Positions 18,172-26,465 of a DNA stretch of 59,461 nt are shown one piece after another. Numbering within the stretch: position 1 is the first letter of the stretch; each line of letters starts with the position of its first letter. The position numbers and the translations under genes were made by a program. The notes below the pieces were generated by a model, which was not told the DNA's origin, searched no databases, and saw nothing but the letters and a program-made list of their open reading frames with translations. The DNA is from Verrucomicrobiia bacterium (GTDB taxonomy: Bacteria > Verrucomicrobiota > Verrucomicrobiia > Opitutales > Cerasicoccaceae), in NCBI GenBank assembly GCA_030425485.1, contig JAUIAM010000025.1, positions 1 to 59,461 of the forward strand. Direction: 5' to 3'.

Positions 18172-18948
18172 CTACAGGCGGGGAATGGTCAGGCCGCCGT
18201 CAACCATGATGACTTGACCGGTGGAGTAGGCGAAGTCACCGCGAGCGAGTGACGTGACGACCTTGCCCGTGTCTTCGGGGAAGCCCCAGCGCGGGGTGAC
18301 GCACAGGCCGTCGGCGATGAGCTTGTCATATTTTTCTGATACACCACTGGTCATGTCGGTCTTGGTCACGCCCGGGCGGACTTCGTACACGCCGATGTGG
18401 TGCTCACCGAGCCGGGCTGCAAAGAGCTGCGTCACCATCGAGAGGGCGGCCTTGCTTACGCAGTACTCGCCGCGATTTGTCGAGACGACAGTTGCGGAGA
18501 TGCTGTTGACGTTGATGATGCAACCACTGAAGGAGGCATCGGTCTGCTTTTGCTCGACCATCCAGTTGGCCGTGGCCTGGGTTAGAAAGAAGGGGCCCTC
18601 GCAGTTGATGCCCATGAGGCGCTGGTAGCTCTCAAGCGTCGTTTCCAACAGGTCGAGACGCTCCTTGGGGGCGACGCCAGCGTTGTTAACGAGGACGTTC
18701 AGTTTGCCAAAGGTTTCACGCGCTGTATCGAGAATAGCACTACGGCCTTCGGCGCTACCGACGTCGCCGCGTGCGTAGGCGACCTTGGCACCGTGGGATT
18801 CAAGCTGAGCGATGGGCTCGCTGACTTGATCCACGGGGCGCATGCCGTTGATGACGATATCAAAGCCTGCCTTGGCGAGGGCTTCGGCACAGCCAAAGCC
18901 TATGCCGCGGCTGCCTCCGGTGACGATTGCGACGGGTTTGCTGCTCAT
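18172..18948 (-). CDS. SDR-family oxidoreductase (FabG-like)
   Basis: Short-chain dehydrogenase/reductase of 258 residues. Cofactor loop TGGSRGIG at residues 10-17, NNAG at 88-91, catalytic Ser149 and Tyr162-x3-Lys166 (YCVSK). The C-terminus GQVIMVDGGLTIPRL is typical. In this operon it would oxidise or reduce a sugar acid, for example the 5-keto-4-deoxyuronate released after GH88 action, rather than act in fatty-acid synthesis; this is inference from context. It lies 72 bases upstream of the aldolase gene. Confidence 0.88.
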   Translation of the reverse strand: MSSKPVAIVTGGSRGIGFGCAEALAKAGFDIVINGMRPVDQVSEPIAQLESHGAKVAYARGDVGSAEGRSAILDTARETFGKLNVLVNNAGVAPKERLDLLETTLESYQRLMGINCEGPFFLTQATANWMVEQKQTDASFSGCIINVNSISATVVSTNRGEYCVSKAALSMVTQLFAARLGEHHIGVYEVRPGVTKTDMTSGVSEKYDKLIADGLCVTPRWGFPEDTGKVVTSLARGDFAYSTGQVIMVDGGLTIPRL

Positions 18949-19026
18949 AAATAGATGGATGAATTGATTTAAAAATAAAAGTCAGGGCAGGTGGTAATGA
19001 CCAGCCTGCCCCGACACTATGACAAT

Positions 19027-20178
19027 CTAAGCTTGAAGTTCAGGCAGGTCGACCCAGGCGCGCTTGTCGCTGGAGACGAGGCCGAGCTCGGCGAGCTGGA
19101 CGCCCTTGGCGCCTTCGAGGAGGTTCCAGCGGAAGGGCTCGTCGAGGACGACGTGGCGGAGGAAGAGTTCCCATTGGATCTTGAAGGCGTTGTCGTAGGT
19201 TTCCTGCTCGGGGACCTTCTGCCAGCCGCCGAAGAAGTCGATGGGCTGTGCGATGTCGGGGTTCCAGACCGGGCGGGGGGTGTTGCCGTAGTGCTGCGTC
19301 CAGACGTCGCGCAGGCCGACGATCGCGCTGCCCTCGGTGCCGTCAACCTGCATGGTGAGGAGGTCGTCGCGGCGCACGCGTACGTTCCAGGAGGAGTTGA
19401 AGTGGCAGATGACGCCGTTCTCGAGTTCGAAGGTGGAGTAGGCTGAGTCGTCGGCTGTGCACTTGTAGGGCTTGCCCTCTTCGTCGATGCGCTCGGGGAT
19501 GTGCGTGGCGGCGAGGCAGGACACGCTCTTGACCGGGCCGAAGAGGTTGTCGATGACGTAGCGCCAGTGGCAGAGCATGTCGACGATCATGCCGCCGCCG
19601 TCTTCCTTGCGGTAGTTCCAGGAGGGGCGCTGGGCCGGGACGGTGTGGCCCTCGAATACCCAGTAGCCGAACTCGCCGCGTACGGAGAGGATCTTACCGA
19701 AAAAGTTGTTTTCGACCAGACGCTTGAACTTCACGAGGCCGGGGAGCCAGAGCTTGTCCTGAACGACGCCGTTCTTCACACCCGCGTCGCGGCAGATCTT
19801 GTACAGCTCGTAAGCGTCCTCGGTCTTGATCGCGGTGGGCTTTTCGCAGTAGACGTGCTTGCCTGCGGCGGCGGCCTTCTTCACGGCATCAAAGCGGCGC
19901 AGCGTGCTCTGGGCATCGAAGTAGATGCTGTAGGACGGGTCGTTCATGACGCTGTCGAGGTCGGTCGTGTACTCCTTGACTTCGCTGATCTCGGTCAGGT
20001 GCTTGAGCTTGGTCTCGTTGCGCCCGACGAGGATGGCCTTGGGCATGATGACGTGGTCTGCGCTGACCTTAACGCCGCCCTGCTTGATGATCTCGTTGAT
20101 CGAGCGCAGCAGGTGCTGGTTGGTGCCCATGCGTCCGGTGACGCCGTTCATGATGATGCCGATTTCTGTCGTTTTCAT
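19027..20178 (-). CDS. Gfo/Idh/MocA family oxidoreductase
   Basis: 383 residues, NAD(P)-dependent sugar oxidoreductase. The N-terminal nucleotide-binding loop is [11 protein letters not shown] (residues 11-21), longer than the usual GxGxxG form. The EKP motif is at residues 112-114 in [10 protein letters not shown], and [15 protein letters not shown] contains the usual conserved catalytic-domain Asp and His. This subtype occurs in my knowledge in sugar-acid clusters together with TIM-barrel isomerases, as here. It is the fourth gene of the operon, 40 bases after the second isomerase gene. Confidence 0.9.
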   Translation of the reverse strand: MKTTEIGIIMNGVTGRMGTNQHLLRSINEIIKQGGVKVSADHVIMPKAILVGRNETKLKHLTEISEVKEYTTDLDSVMNDPSYSIYFDAQSTLRRFDAVKKAAAAGKHVYCEKPTAIKTEDAYELYKICRDAGVKNGVVQDKLWLPGLVKFKRLVENNFFGKILSVRGEFGYWVFEGHTVPAQRPSWNYRKEDGGGMIVDMLCHWRYVIDNLFGPVKSVSCLAATHIPERIDEEGKPYKCTADDSAYSTFELENGVICHFNSSWNVRVRRDDLLTMQVDGTEGSAIVGLRDVWTQHYGNTPRPVWNPDIAQPIDFFGGWQKVPEQETYDNAFKIQWELFLRHVVLDEPFRWNLLEGAKGVQLAELGLVSSDKRAWVDLPELQA

Positions 20179-20218
20179 GGTAATGCTGATTGGTTGGTAA
20201 GTTGGGGGAGGGGTTGAA

Positions 20219-21034
20219 TTAAACGTGCTGGCGATAGGCCTCGGTTATGTTTTTCAGGAACTCGTCCGGTTCGGTAGCCCAGAGGCGGTTGGAGAAAATC
20301 TCGACTTCGTTCCAGCCGTCAAAGCCGGTGGCTTCGACCATTTTGCGGATGCCGGGGATGTCGATGCAGCCTTCGCCCATGAGGCCACGGTCGTTGAGCA
20401 GGTCGGTGGTGGGCGTCATCCAGTCGCAGACGTGGAAGCCGATGATGCGGTTTCCGGCGCGCTTGATCTCTTGCTCGAGATCGGGGTCCCACCAAATGTG
20501 GTAAACATCGGCGGCGATGCCGACCCAGTCCGCACCCGTTTGGTCGATAATGTCGTTGGCCTGCCCGATGGTGTTGACGCAGCTGCGGTCGCTGGCGTAC
20601 ATCGGGTGCAGGGGCTCGATGGAGAGCTTGACCCCGCGCTCGGCAGCGTGAGGGACACAGGCCGCAATGCCGTCGGTAACTTGTTGGCGTGCCTCGTTCA
20701 AGGGCATGCCGGGGACAGCTCCGCAGACGAGGACAACTTGGTCCGCGCCAATGGCGGCGGCCTCGTCGAGACAGCGCTTGTTTTCATCGATAGCAGCTTG
20801 GCTCTGCTCGGCAGTTTCGCCGACAAAGAATCCGCCGCGCACGAGCGAGACGGCAGCGATGCCGTGGTCATCGAGCATTTTGCGCGACTGTGCCAGCTCG
20901 CGTCCTTCGAGCCATTGACGCCAGACACCCGCCCCGCGCACGCCGACTGCGGCGTACTTGGCGCAAGCCGTGGGGAGGTCCCAGGCCTTGGTCGTGATGG
21001 TGTGGATGGCGCACTTGGAGAGGTCTTGCATCAT
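20219..21034 (-). CDS. Sugar phosphate isomerase/epimerase (xylose isomerase-like TIM barrel)
   Basis: 271 residues of the AP-endonuclease-2 TIM-barrel superfamily that interconverts ketoses, inosose or keto-acid intermediates with a divalent metal. Metal-site segments are visible: [10 protein letters not shown] (Glu), [13 protein letters not shown] (Asp/His), FHVCDWMTP (His/Asp) and [12 protein letters not shown] (Glu). Two adjacent ATG codons mark the start. It begins 2 bases after the preceding isomerase gene, so the two are translationally linked and may act in sequence or as a heteromer. Confidence 0.87.
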   Translation of the reverse strand: MMQDLSKCAIHTITTKAWDLPTACAKYAAVGVRGAGVWRQWLEGRELAQSRKMLDDHGIAAVSLVRGGFFVGETAEQSQAAIDENKRCLDEAAAIGADQVVLVCGAVPGMPLNEARQQVTDGIAACVPHAAERGVKLSIEPLHPMYASDRSCVNTIGQANDIIDQTGADWVGIAADVYHIWWDPDLEQEIKRAGNRIIGFHVCDWMTPTTDLLNDRGLMGEGCIDIPGIRKMVEATGFDGWNEVEIFSNRLWATEPDEFLKNITEAYRQHV

Positions 21035-21036
21035 GG

Positions 21037-21798
21037 CTACTGGATTTCGGAAAGAAGTTGATGGAGGGCAGCGGCGTCGGGCACGAGTTGCGCCGGGTCG
21101 TCATTGCGCACGAATTCAAAGATGACGTAGCGGTCGCCGTTGGCTTTTTGCGCGAGCTGGAGGTACTGCTTCCAGTCTGCGGTGCCTTCGGCAAAGGCTT
21201 TGCGGTCTTTCCAGCCTTCCTTTCCCCAGTGAAAAGCGTGGATGTGACTGAGGTGGGGAAGGGCGGCTTCGAGTTCGACGAGGTCCTCGGTAAACTCACC
21301 GCAGGTACGCGGCTGCCAGTAGAGCTTGAGCGCGGAAAGGCCGACTTCGCTCAGGAGCTCATGTGCGCTGGCCTGTGTCTCGGTCAAGGTGTTGCCGTGG
21401 TACTCCAGCCCGATGGTGACGCCCTTGGCCGTGGCGGCTTCGACGGCTGAGCGCAGGTTCTCGATGACGCTGGCACGGTAGGCTGCGTCTGCTTCGTCCG
21501 GGCTGAGCTTGCCCGCCCAGACGCGGATGACCGGCGCGCCGAGGGCGAGGGCAGACTCCAGCACGGGGGCAAAATCCTCATCGTCCTCGCAGCGATAGTA
21601 AGAGCCGTAGGAAGAGATCGAGAGGCCGGCTTTGGCCGTTGCCTGTCGGGCTTTTTTCGCGGCGTCGAGATCGCCCGGGGGGGCGTGGACGTCACCGCCC
21701 CATTCGATGGCGTCGAGCTGGGCTCCCCTGGCCAGGTCAACGACTTCGTTAATCGTGTGCTGGCGGAAGGTGATCGAGGTTAATCCGGTCTTATACAT
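21037..21798 (-). CDS. Sugar phosphate isomerase/epimerase (xylose isomerase-like TIM barrel)
   Basis: 253 residues, same superfamily as the next gene but clearly a different branch. Recognisable segments are ITFRQHTINEVVDLAR at the start, GLEYHGNTL (metal Glu/His), LYWQPRTCG, IHAFHWG (His) and YVIFEFVRNDDP (Glu). Second gene of the uronate operon, 27 bases after the GH88 gene. Substrate unknown; one of the two isomerases could replace the missing KduI-type isomerase for unsaturated uronate breakdown (inference). Confidence 0.85.
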   Translation of the reverse strand: MYKTGLTSITFRQHTINEVVDLARGAQLDAIEWGGDVHAPPGDLDAAKKARQATAKAGLSISSYGSYYRCEDDEDFAPVLESALALGAPVIRVWAGKLSPDEADAAYRASVIENLRSAVEAATAKGVTIGLEYHGNTLTETQASAHELLSEVGLSALKLYWQPRTCGEFTEDLVELEAALPHLSHIHAFHWGKEGWKDRKAFAEGTADWKQYLQLAQKANGDRYVIFEFVRNDDPAQLVPDAAALHQLLSEIQ

Positions 21799-21825
21799 AG
21801 CGCGTGTATTGGCTTTTGGGATACG

Positions 21826-23199
21826 CTAGGCGAAGAAGGTGAGGTAGGGGCCCTTGTTCAGGCGGCGCTGGAGGTAAACGCCCAGCTCCATGAGGTGGTA
21901 GTCGCCCCACATGGAGGATTCACCGTAGGCGGCCTTGTCGGCGTCGGGGCGGTGGTCCCAGCCGTTGGGCTCGTGGTAGATGGAGTGCAGGAGGAGCCCC
22001 TGGTGCTGCGGGTCGCTGGAAATGTAGGGCTCGCTGAGGAGGGCCTGCGCGGTGACAAGCCCGGCGGCTTCATAGCGCTCGGCGGCCTTGGCGTCGCCCT
22101 GCTTTTGCAGGTAGCTGGCCAAGCGGAGCAGCCCCTGGGCCGTGATCGCGGAGGCGGTGCTGTCTACGGGTTCGTAGGCATTGTAGGGGTCGGCGGGGCG
22201 GTCGAGGTAGTCACCGAGCTTGTGGAGGTTCGGGCCGCCTTGATCCCAGTAGCTGATGCCGTCAGTCGGGGTGTTTTCAATGAAATTGTCGGCCACGGCG
22301 AGCGCGCCCTTGAGCATGAGCTCGCGCCACTTGTCCTTGCCACCAAAGGGCTCGTACTCGGCGGTGTCGGTTACCTCGAGCAGCTCCAGCTCTTCGGCAA
22401 AACCGAGGGTGGCCCAGGACTGGCCACGCGTCCAGGTGGTGAAGCCAGAGTAGCCCTGCTGGGCGTTGGGACAGCGGAAGGCGCCGTCGTTCATGTTAAA
22501 GATGGCCTCGTGGGCGGTGCGACCGCGCACGTCGTAGCTGTCGCGGCCTTCGCCGTAGAAGACATTGAAGAGGGAGGTGGACTCGATGTGGTCGAGCGCG
22601 CGCCCGAGCAGGCTGATGGCCTTGTCGCCTTCGCCCATCAGGCAGTGGCCGAGGCGGTGGGCAACCATGAGGATGCGGCAGGAGCGAATGGTGTCGACAA
22701 AGAGGGAGTGGGGGCCGTTGAAGGAGTAGATGTAGCCACCGCCCTGACGCTGGGACCAGCGGGCGGCCTGGACGGCGCCGGAAACCTTGATGGCGAGTTC
22801 GTAGAAGTTTTTCTCCCACTCGTTTGCAGGGAGGCGGCCTTCGAGCATGAGGCGTCGGAGGTTGCCGTAGGTGGAGAGGTTGTTAAAGCCGTGGTCGTGG
22901 ACGCCGATGTGGCTGACGTGGCTGGCCATGCGGGAGACGGTCTTGCTGCGGCCTGATTCGAGGCTGGCCCCATCGCCGGTGGCGTCAAAGTGCAGGATGC
23001 CGAGTCCGTAACGAAAGCCCTCGGTCCACTCGGTCCAGCCGCGTGTGGTGTATTTGCCCTCTACGGTGTAGACGGGCGAGCCGTTGGCGTCGTCGTATTC
23101 CTTGTCAATGAGGGCGACTTTCTGCCCGGCGAGCTCAAAGAGATTGTCCAGTGGAGCCTTGAGTGACTCAATGTTAGGGGATGAGGAAAGCTTGATCAT
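21826..23199 (-). CDS. Glycoside hydrolase, GH88-like (unsaturated glucuronyl hydrolase)
   Basis: Predicted to remove the unsaturated uronic acid left at the non-reducing end after a polysaccharide lyase cuts. 457 residues with an (alpha/alpha)6 barrel pattern. Diagnostic stretches are MNDGAFRCPNAQQGY (position of the catalytic Asp), FTTWTRGQSWATLGFAEEL, DSTASAITAQGLLRLASYL and SSMWGDYHLMELG. No signal peptide, so it would act on imported oligosaccharides. First gene of the six-gene operon and divergent from a GntR gene only 13-40 bases away, with a perfect palindrome between them. Confidence 0.85.
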   Translation of the reverse strand: MIKLSSSPNIESLKAPLDNLFELAGQKVALIDKEYDDANGSPVYTVEGKYTTRGWTEWTEGFRYGLGILHFDATGDGASLESGRSKTVSRMASHVSHIGVHDHGFNNLSTYGNLRRLMLEGRLPANEWEKNFYELAIKVSGAVQAARWSQRQGGGYIYSFNGPHSLFVDTIRSCRILMVAHRLGHCLMGEGDKAISLLGRALDHIESTSLFNVFYGEGRDSYDVRGRTAHEAIFNMNDGAFRCPNAQQGYSGFTTWTRGQSWATLGFAEELELLEVTDTAEYEPFGGKDKWRELMLKGALAVADNFIENTPTDGISYWDQGGPNLHKLGDYLDRPADPYNAYEPVDSTASAITAQGLLRLASYLQKQGDAKAAERYEAAGLVTAQALLSEPYISSDPQHQGLLLHSIYHEPNGWDHRPDADKAAYGESSMWGDYHLMELGVYLQRRLNKGPYLTFFA

Positions 23200-23200
23200 T

Positions 23201-23215
23201 CATATATCATATATG
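23201..23215. promoter_or_regulatory. Palindromic operator candidate between GH88 operon and GntR gene
   Basis: A 15-base perfect palindrome (CATATAT-C-ATATATG) sits 1 base before the GH88 start codon and overlaps the first possible ATG (23213) of the GntR gene. An AT-rich palindrome in a divergent regulator/operon gap is the expected place for the GntR protein to bind and control both directions. The tightness of the gap suggests the regulator starts further in, at 23240 or 23276. Confidence 0.5.
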
Positions 23216-23239
23216 ATTGCTTTTTTGAATGTCAATGCC

Positions 23240-23899
23240 ATGATCGCGAATGTGCAAAAAATATCTGAGTCTCCCGTGCTGACAAAACAGCAGCATGCCC
23301 ACCAGTTTCTGCGTAGCGCGATCCTGAGCGGATCGATGCAGCCGGGTGAGCGCATCGTGATTGATACGGTGGCGAGTGAGCTGGGGATGAGTCCGATACC
23401 GGTGCGCGAGGCGATCACGCAACTGGCCCGTGAGGGGCTGCTGACCATACGGCCGCACGCGGGCGCGGTGGTGTCGGATATCCCCAAGCATGCGATCGAG
23501 GAAATCTTTGCTCTGATGGAAGCTTTAGAACAGGCGGCCTGCCGCCTTGCTCTTCCCGATCTGGGGGAGAGCGAAATCGCGGAACTTGAGGGGATGTGTG
23601 CGGAAATGGAAGCGGCTGAGCTGCCCGCAGACTGGGCGCAGCTGAATCGGCGTTTTCACGAGGCTATTCCGCGCTTGGCTGGGCTTGGGCGGTTCGAGGA
23701 ACTGCTCGTGCGCGCGGGTGAAGACTGGGAGCGGCTGCGTCTGCTGCGTTTTACTCAGGCGCGCCCGGAGGACATTGAACTGGCCAACCGCGAGCATCGA
23801 GAGTTCATCGCTATCTTGCGTGAAGGGAAGCTGCGTTCGGCTGAAAAGTGGATTCGCGAGCACAACCGCAATGCCCTCAAACGCTACCTGGCGGGCTAG
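23240..23899 (+). CDS. GntR-family transcriptional regulator (FCD type)
   Basis: About 219 residues from ATG 23240; alternatives are ATG 23213 and GTG 23276. N-terminal winged helix-turn-helix of the FadR subfamily (HQFLRSAILSGSMQPGERI, SELGMSPIPVREAITQLARE) followed by an all-helical FCD effector domain with metal-ligand histidines (FHEAIPRL, NREHREFIAIL, EHNRNALKRY). FCD regulators typically sense sugar acids or other organic acids, fitting control of the divergent uronate operon. Its short 5' region shares the palindrome described separately. Confidence 0.87.
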   Translation: MIANVQKISESPVLTKQQHAHQFLRSAILSGSMQPGERIVIDTVASELGMSPIPVREAITQLAREGLLTIRPHAGAVVSDIPKHAIEEIFALMEALEQAACRLALPDLGESEIAELEGMCAEMEAAELPADWAQLNRRFHEAIPRLAGLGRFEELLVRAGEDWERLRLLRFTQARPEDIELANREHREFIAILREGKLRSAEKWIREHNRNALKRYLAG

Positions 23900-23933
23900 T
23901 GTCATGTTAGCTTACGTCTTGCCTGAAATATTT

Positions 23934-23961
23934 CACCGCAAAGGCGCAAAGACGCAGAGAG
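23934..23961 (+). repeat. Dispersed repeat A (CGCAAAG-type), copy 1
   Basis: Short intergenic element built from iterated CGCAAAG units (ACCGCAAAGGCGCAAAGACG). Related copies are at 30376-30406, 30452-30468 (reverse) and 58411-58438, with a weaker one near 28315-28342. At 23.9 kb and 58.4 kb it is followed within about 160 bases by repeat B. Confidence 0.7.
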
Positions 23962-24090
23962 CTACAGGTTTGAGCTCTATCCCAGGTAATGCCTGATGCC
24001 GTTTTTGCGGCCATTCTGTTATTCTAGAAAGAGCTCGGCTAGAGGATTTTGCATAAAGTCGTCGTCGCCTCGTTTGGCTATGTGTTTTCT

Positions 24091-24158
24091 GCCACGGATG
24101 CCACCGATGCTTACAGATAGCCTCGGAATAATCTATGTGAATCTGCGAAATCAGCGGG
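24091..24158 (+). repeat. Dispersed repeat B (CCACGGAT...TGTGAATCTGCG type), copy 1
   Basis: Non-coding stretch with the pattern CCACGGAT, CACCGATG, ACAGAT, then TGTGAATCTGCG. A related copy, in which the TCTGTGTTCATCTGTGG part is recognisable, occurs at 58497-58560 behind repeat A. Both lie between genes and have no coding frame. Confidence 0.55.
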
Positions 24159-24169
24159 CATAATATTGC

Positions 24170-24817
24170 TTAAGCCGCGCTCATGCCGCTAAGGCGTGCG
24201 GTGAGGGCTTCAAGTTGCTCGGAGAGAGTGTCGGGGGTGGCGATGGTGATGTCTTGCTGGGCAAAGGTGTCGCTGAGGTGGGAGTCGAAGTGCTTGAGGT
24301 AGGGGACACAGAGGAGGACGGCGTCCACGCCGGGCAGGTTTTTGAGGATCATGCACTGGCCGAGGGTGACGGTGGCGCGGTTGCGGACGTTGTACTTGCA
24401 CTCCAGGGCAATGCGCAGGGTGCGGTCGGTCTCGGGCACGACGTGTTGGACGAGGAAGTCCGTGCGCAGGTGAGCGACCTCAGCAAAGCGCGTGTAGCAG
24501 GTGTCGTCGGCCTTGAGGATATCTTCGACGTCGTCTTCGAAGCGGATGGAGGCAGCTTTCATGGCGCCGTAGTCGGAGGCTTCCTCGACGGCGTTTTCGA
24601 GGTTGAGCGGGGAGGGTGTGCCGGGCAGGAGACTTTCCATGAGCAGTTGCGGGGGACGGCCGTTGAGCTCAGCCTCGACGCTGAGGGTGACGTACTTGGA
24701 GAAGGAGAGGCCGAGTCCGCGGGCGCGCTCTGCGGCGCGGCGGCGCAGGTCGGGTGAAAAGCTGACGCCTACGGTTTTATGCTTTTTTTCAGGTGGGACG
24801 GTGTTGCTGTCTGGCAT
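24170..24817 (-). CDS. Ribbon-helix-helix protein fused to PD-(D/E)XK nuclease-like domain
   Basis: About 215 residues from ATG 24817; a TTG at 24865 would add 16. Residues 13-50 resemble a ribbon-helix-helix DNA-binding unit (KTVGVSFSPDLRRRAAERAR, LGLSFSKYVTLSVEAEL). The C-terminal half has the arrangement of a PD-(D/E)XK nuclease core: Asp120 in LRTDFLV, then Glu139-x-Lys141 in IALECKYN at 18-residue spacing, followed by an alternating strand/helix pattern (GVDAVLLCVPYL). The possible upstream Glu113 fits the helix that precedes the core. I know of no named family with this exact pairing; nuclease activity is inferred from the motif only. It is divergent from a second small RHH-like gene. 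Confidence 0.6.
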   Translation of the reverse strand: MPDSNTVPPEKKHKTVGVSFSPDLRRRAAERARGLGLSFSKYVTLSVEAELNGRPPQLLMESLLPGTPSPLNLENAVEEASDYGAMKAASIRFEDDVEDILKADDTCYTRFAEVAHLRTDFLVQHVVPETDRTLRIALECKYNVRNRATVTLGQCMILKNLPGVDAVLLCVPYLKHFDSHLSDTFAQQDITIATPDTLSEQLEALTARLSGMSAA

Positions 24818-24870
24818 GGTAGGTGGGTGTTGTTGGATGGCGGGAGGCCTGGGCTGTGTATCCAAAATAA

Positions 24871-24888
24871 CTCAATGTCGCATCCTCG
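24871..24888 (+). repeat. 18-bp direct repeat, left copy
   Basis: CTCAATGTCGCATCCTCG, repeated with one mismatch at 26466-26483 in the same orientation; weaker similarity continues about 15 bases to the left (GTAT...CAAA). The two copies bracket the four small genes at 25.0-26.4 kb, as attachment sites or insertion footprints would. Confidence 0.6.
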
Positions 24889-25005
24889 CTCCGTATTTAG
24901 AGAATACGCCCTAAGTCATTGCTGGCAGGAGGCGGTTATTGGGAAATAGCAAAATAGTAAATTCTGGACTATAGGCTTGTTTTGTGGCGTGCTATATGTG
25001 AACTT

Positions 25006-25203
25006 ATGAGCACTATGAAAAAGCAAAGCCGACACCATGTCAACCTCTCAGTCAGCCTGCCCCAGGATTTGCGTGATGCAGCCCGGCAGGCGGCCTTTGA
25101 CGACAATCGTTCCGTTTCCAGCCTGATTGCAACGGTGCTGAAGGGGCACCTCTCCGATGAGGGCTACCTCGAATCGCCAGTTAACCGCTCCCGTGTCGGC
25201 TAA
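25006..25203 (+). CDS. Small ribbon-helix-helix-like protein
   Basis: 65 residues from ATG 25006 (ATG 25015 also possible). The core VNLSVSLPQDLRDAARQAAF followed by DDNRSVSSLIATVLKGHL is the strand-helix-helix pattern of an Arc/CopG-type DNA-binding protein. Divergent from the RHH-nuclease-like gene, with 188 bases between the start codons, and 57 bases before the next small gene. Possibly a repressor for this gene group (inference). Confidence 0.6.
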   Translation: MSTMKKQSRHHVNLSVSLPQDLRDAARQAAFDDNRSVSSLIATVLKGHLSDEGYLESPVNRSRVG

Positions 25204-25260
25204 GGTCAGTTCAGCCCCGTCGCCTCCCGTCATCCATAACCTCTTATCCATACCCTTCTT

Positions 25261-25572
25261 ATGACACCGACAATTAACTTAAATACTGAGCCTGGCCAAG
25301 GCGTGAGCCAGAGTATCCTGCGGGTGCAGCCCGATGGGCGTGCGGCCGAAGTCGTCATCGATACCGGCATGCCGCTGCGCAGCGGTAAGACCTGGCAGGC
25401 CTACGCCAAGGTCTTTTGCAGCGATGTGTTTCACGCCGAGATGATGGCCACGCGCATACGTGAGCGTCTGGGCGACGCCATCGAGTCTGCCCGCCGCGAA
25501 GCCTATGAGCGGGGCTATCGCGATGCCTGCCGTCGTCGTCCCCGCTTGCGGAAGTTTTCCCGCAAACTCTAA
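25261..25572 (+). CDS. Unrecognised small basic protein
   Basis: 103 residues. The N-terminal third is probably beta-rich (VSQSILRVQPDGRAAEVVID); the second half is helical and strongly basic (ATRIRERLGDAIESARREAY, DACRRRPRLRKFSRKL), which suggests nucleic-acid contact. I know of no family. It lies between a small RHH-like gene and an HTH gene 23 bases downstream, all on one strand, so it is probably part of one transcription unit. Confidence 0.55.
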   Translation: MTPTINLNTEPGQGVSQSILRVQPDGRAAEVVIDTGMPLRSGKTWQAYAKVFCSDVFHAEMMATRIRERLGDAIESARREAYERGYRDACRRRPRLRKFSRKL

Positions 25573-25595
25573 CAACGGACGAGAGGACTTCCGCC

Positions 25596-25919
25596 ATGAC
25601 GACTCATTTTAATCACCTGTTGCCGCCTCAGCAGGAGTGGTTCAGCCCAAAGGAGGTGGCCTCGATCATCGGGACGAGCGACCAGTTTGTACGCGACTGC
25701 TTTCTGAATCAGGGCATCCTGGGGCACCGTACCCACAGCGACAAGGGGCCGGGACGGGCCAAGCGGCAGCGTTATCTGATTCACCGGGACGGGATCATCC
25801 TGTACCTCTTGCAGACGGCAAACTTCTCGCCAGAGGACTTCTTACGGTACGTGGGGGAGTTGCTCCGGCGCAGGCCGCGCGAGGAAAGGCAGCGGCTCCG
25901 CTCTTTGCTCGAATCGTGA
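25596..25919 (+). CDS. Small HTH protein, MerR/excisionase-like
   Basis: 107 residues. Starting at residue 15 the segment EWFSPKEVASIIGTSDQFVR is a helix-turn-helix of the kind found in phage excisionases and MerR-like adaptors, followed by a wing-like stretch (GILGHRTHSDKGPGRAKRQR) and an Arg-rich C-terminal helix (ELLRRRPREERQRLRSLLES). A GAGAGGA ribosome site lies upstream. The context of small DNA-binding proteins and a flanking direct repeat suggests a mobile-element regulator, but no integrase is present. Confidence 0.6.
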   Translation: MTTHFNHLLPPQQEWFSPKEVASIIGTSDQFVRDCFLNQGILGHRTHSDKGPGRAKRQRYLIHRDGIILYLLQTANFSPEDFLRYVGELLRRRPREERQRLRSLLES

Positions 25920-26000
25920 TTAGATTTAATGTTTTTTGTGTTGGAGCATGCCTATTTGCTTGCGGTAGGTGTGATTTGACCGGACATTCCTTGCTTTGCT

Positions 26001-26447
26001 ATGGAAGGTTTGGTTGTTGCTATCTTTTTTATATACGGTGTCTTTGGGTGCCTTGTGGTTGCCCTGTTTGGTGCCTGGTTCTTGCAGCTAGCTTGTCGCA
26101 TGGTGCTGAAGTACACGCCTATGTACTGGGGAATGTACACGGTGTCGTTCAAGGTGCTGATGATCAGCTACGTCATTAATTTCTTCATTGGCCAGCTGGC
26201 GTTGTTGCTGGGGAGTCTGGCTATTTATGTTAATATCGTGTTCTCTTTGGCCGCATGGCTGGGGCTGGTATCGTATCTCTACGCGCGGTGGCTGAAGTCC
26301 CGGCGCAGGCATGAGATCGGGTTCAAGCGGGGCTTGTTGGTTAACTTGGTCTCCAGTGGCTGCTACATCGCGTTTGGGCTTATCATTATTTTTATCATAG
26401 CGGCCTTTACGGTCTTGGCCGATATGGGTGCTGGGCCCATGCCCTAA
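26001..26447 (+). CDS. Unrecognised four-helix integral membrane protein
   Basis: 148 residues with about four hydrophobic helices (VVAIFFIYGVFGCLVVALFG; VLMISYVINFFIGQLALLLG; NIVFSLAAWLGLVSYLYA; GCYIAFGLIIIFIIAAFTVL) and a short basic loop (RWLKSRRRHEIGFKRG) between the last two. No catalytic or transport motif is visible. It is AT-richer than its neighbours, begins 81 bases after the HTH gene and ends just before the right copy of the 18-bp direct repeat. Confidence 0.6.
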   Translation: MEGLVVAIFFIYGVFGCLVVALFGAWFLQLACRMVLKYTPMYWGMYTVSFKVLMISYVINFFIGQLALLLGSLAIYVNIVFSLAAWLGLVSYLYARWLKSRRRHEIGFKRGLLVNLVSSGCYIAFGLIIIFIIAAFTVLADMGAGPMP

Positions 26448-26465
26448 GCCGTATTTTCAAACCTC

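Noticed and set aside
24170-26447. Small-gene group considered as a classical toxin-antitoxin or restriction-modification system
   Set aside because: No methyltransferase, no recognised toxin fold and no overlapping antitoxin-toxin order; only the nuclease-like motif supports a defence role, so it is kept as a hypothesis.
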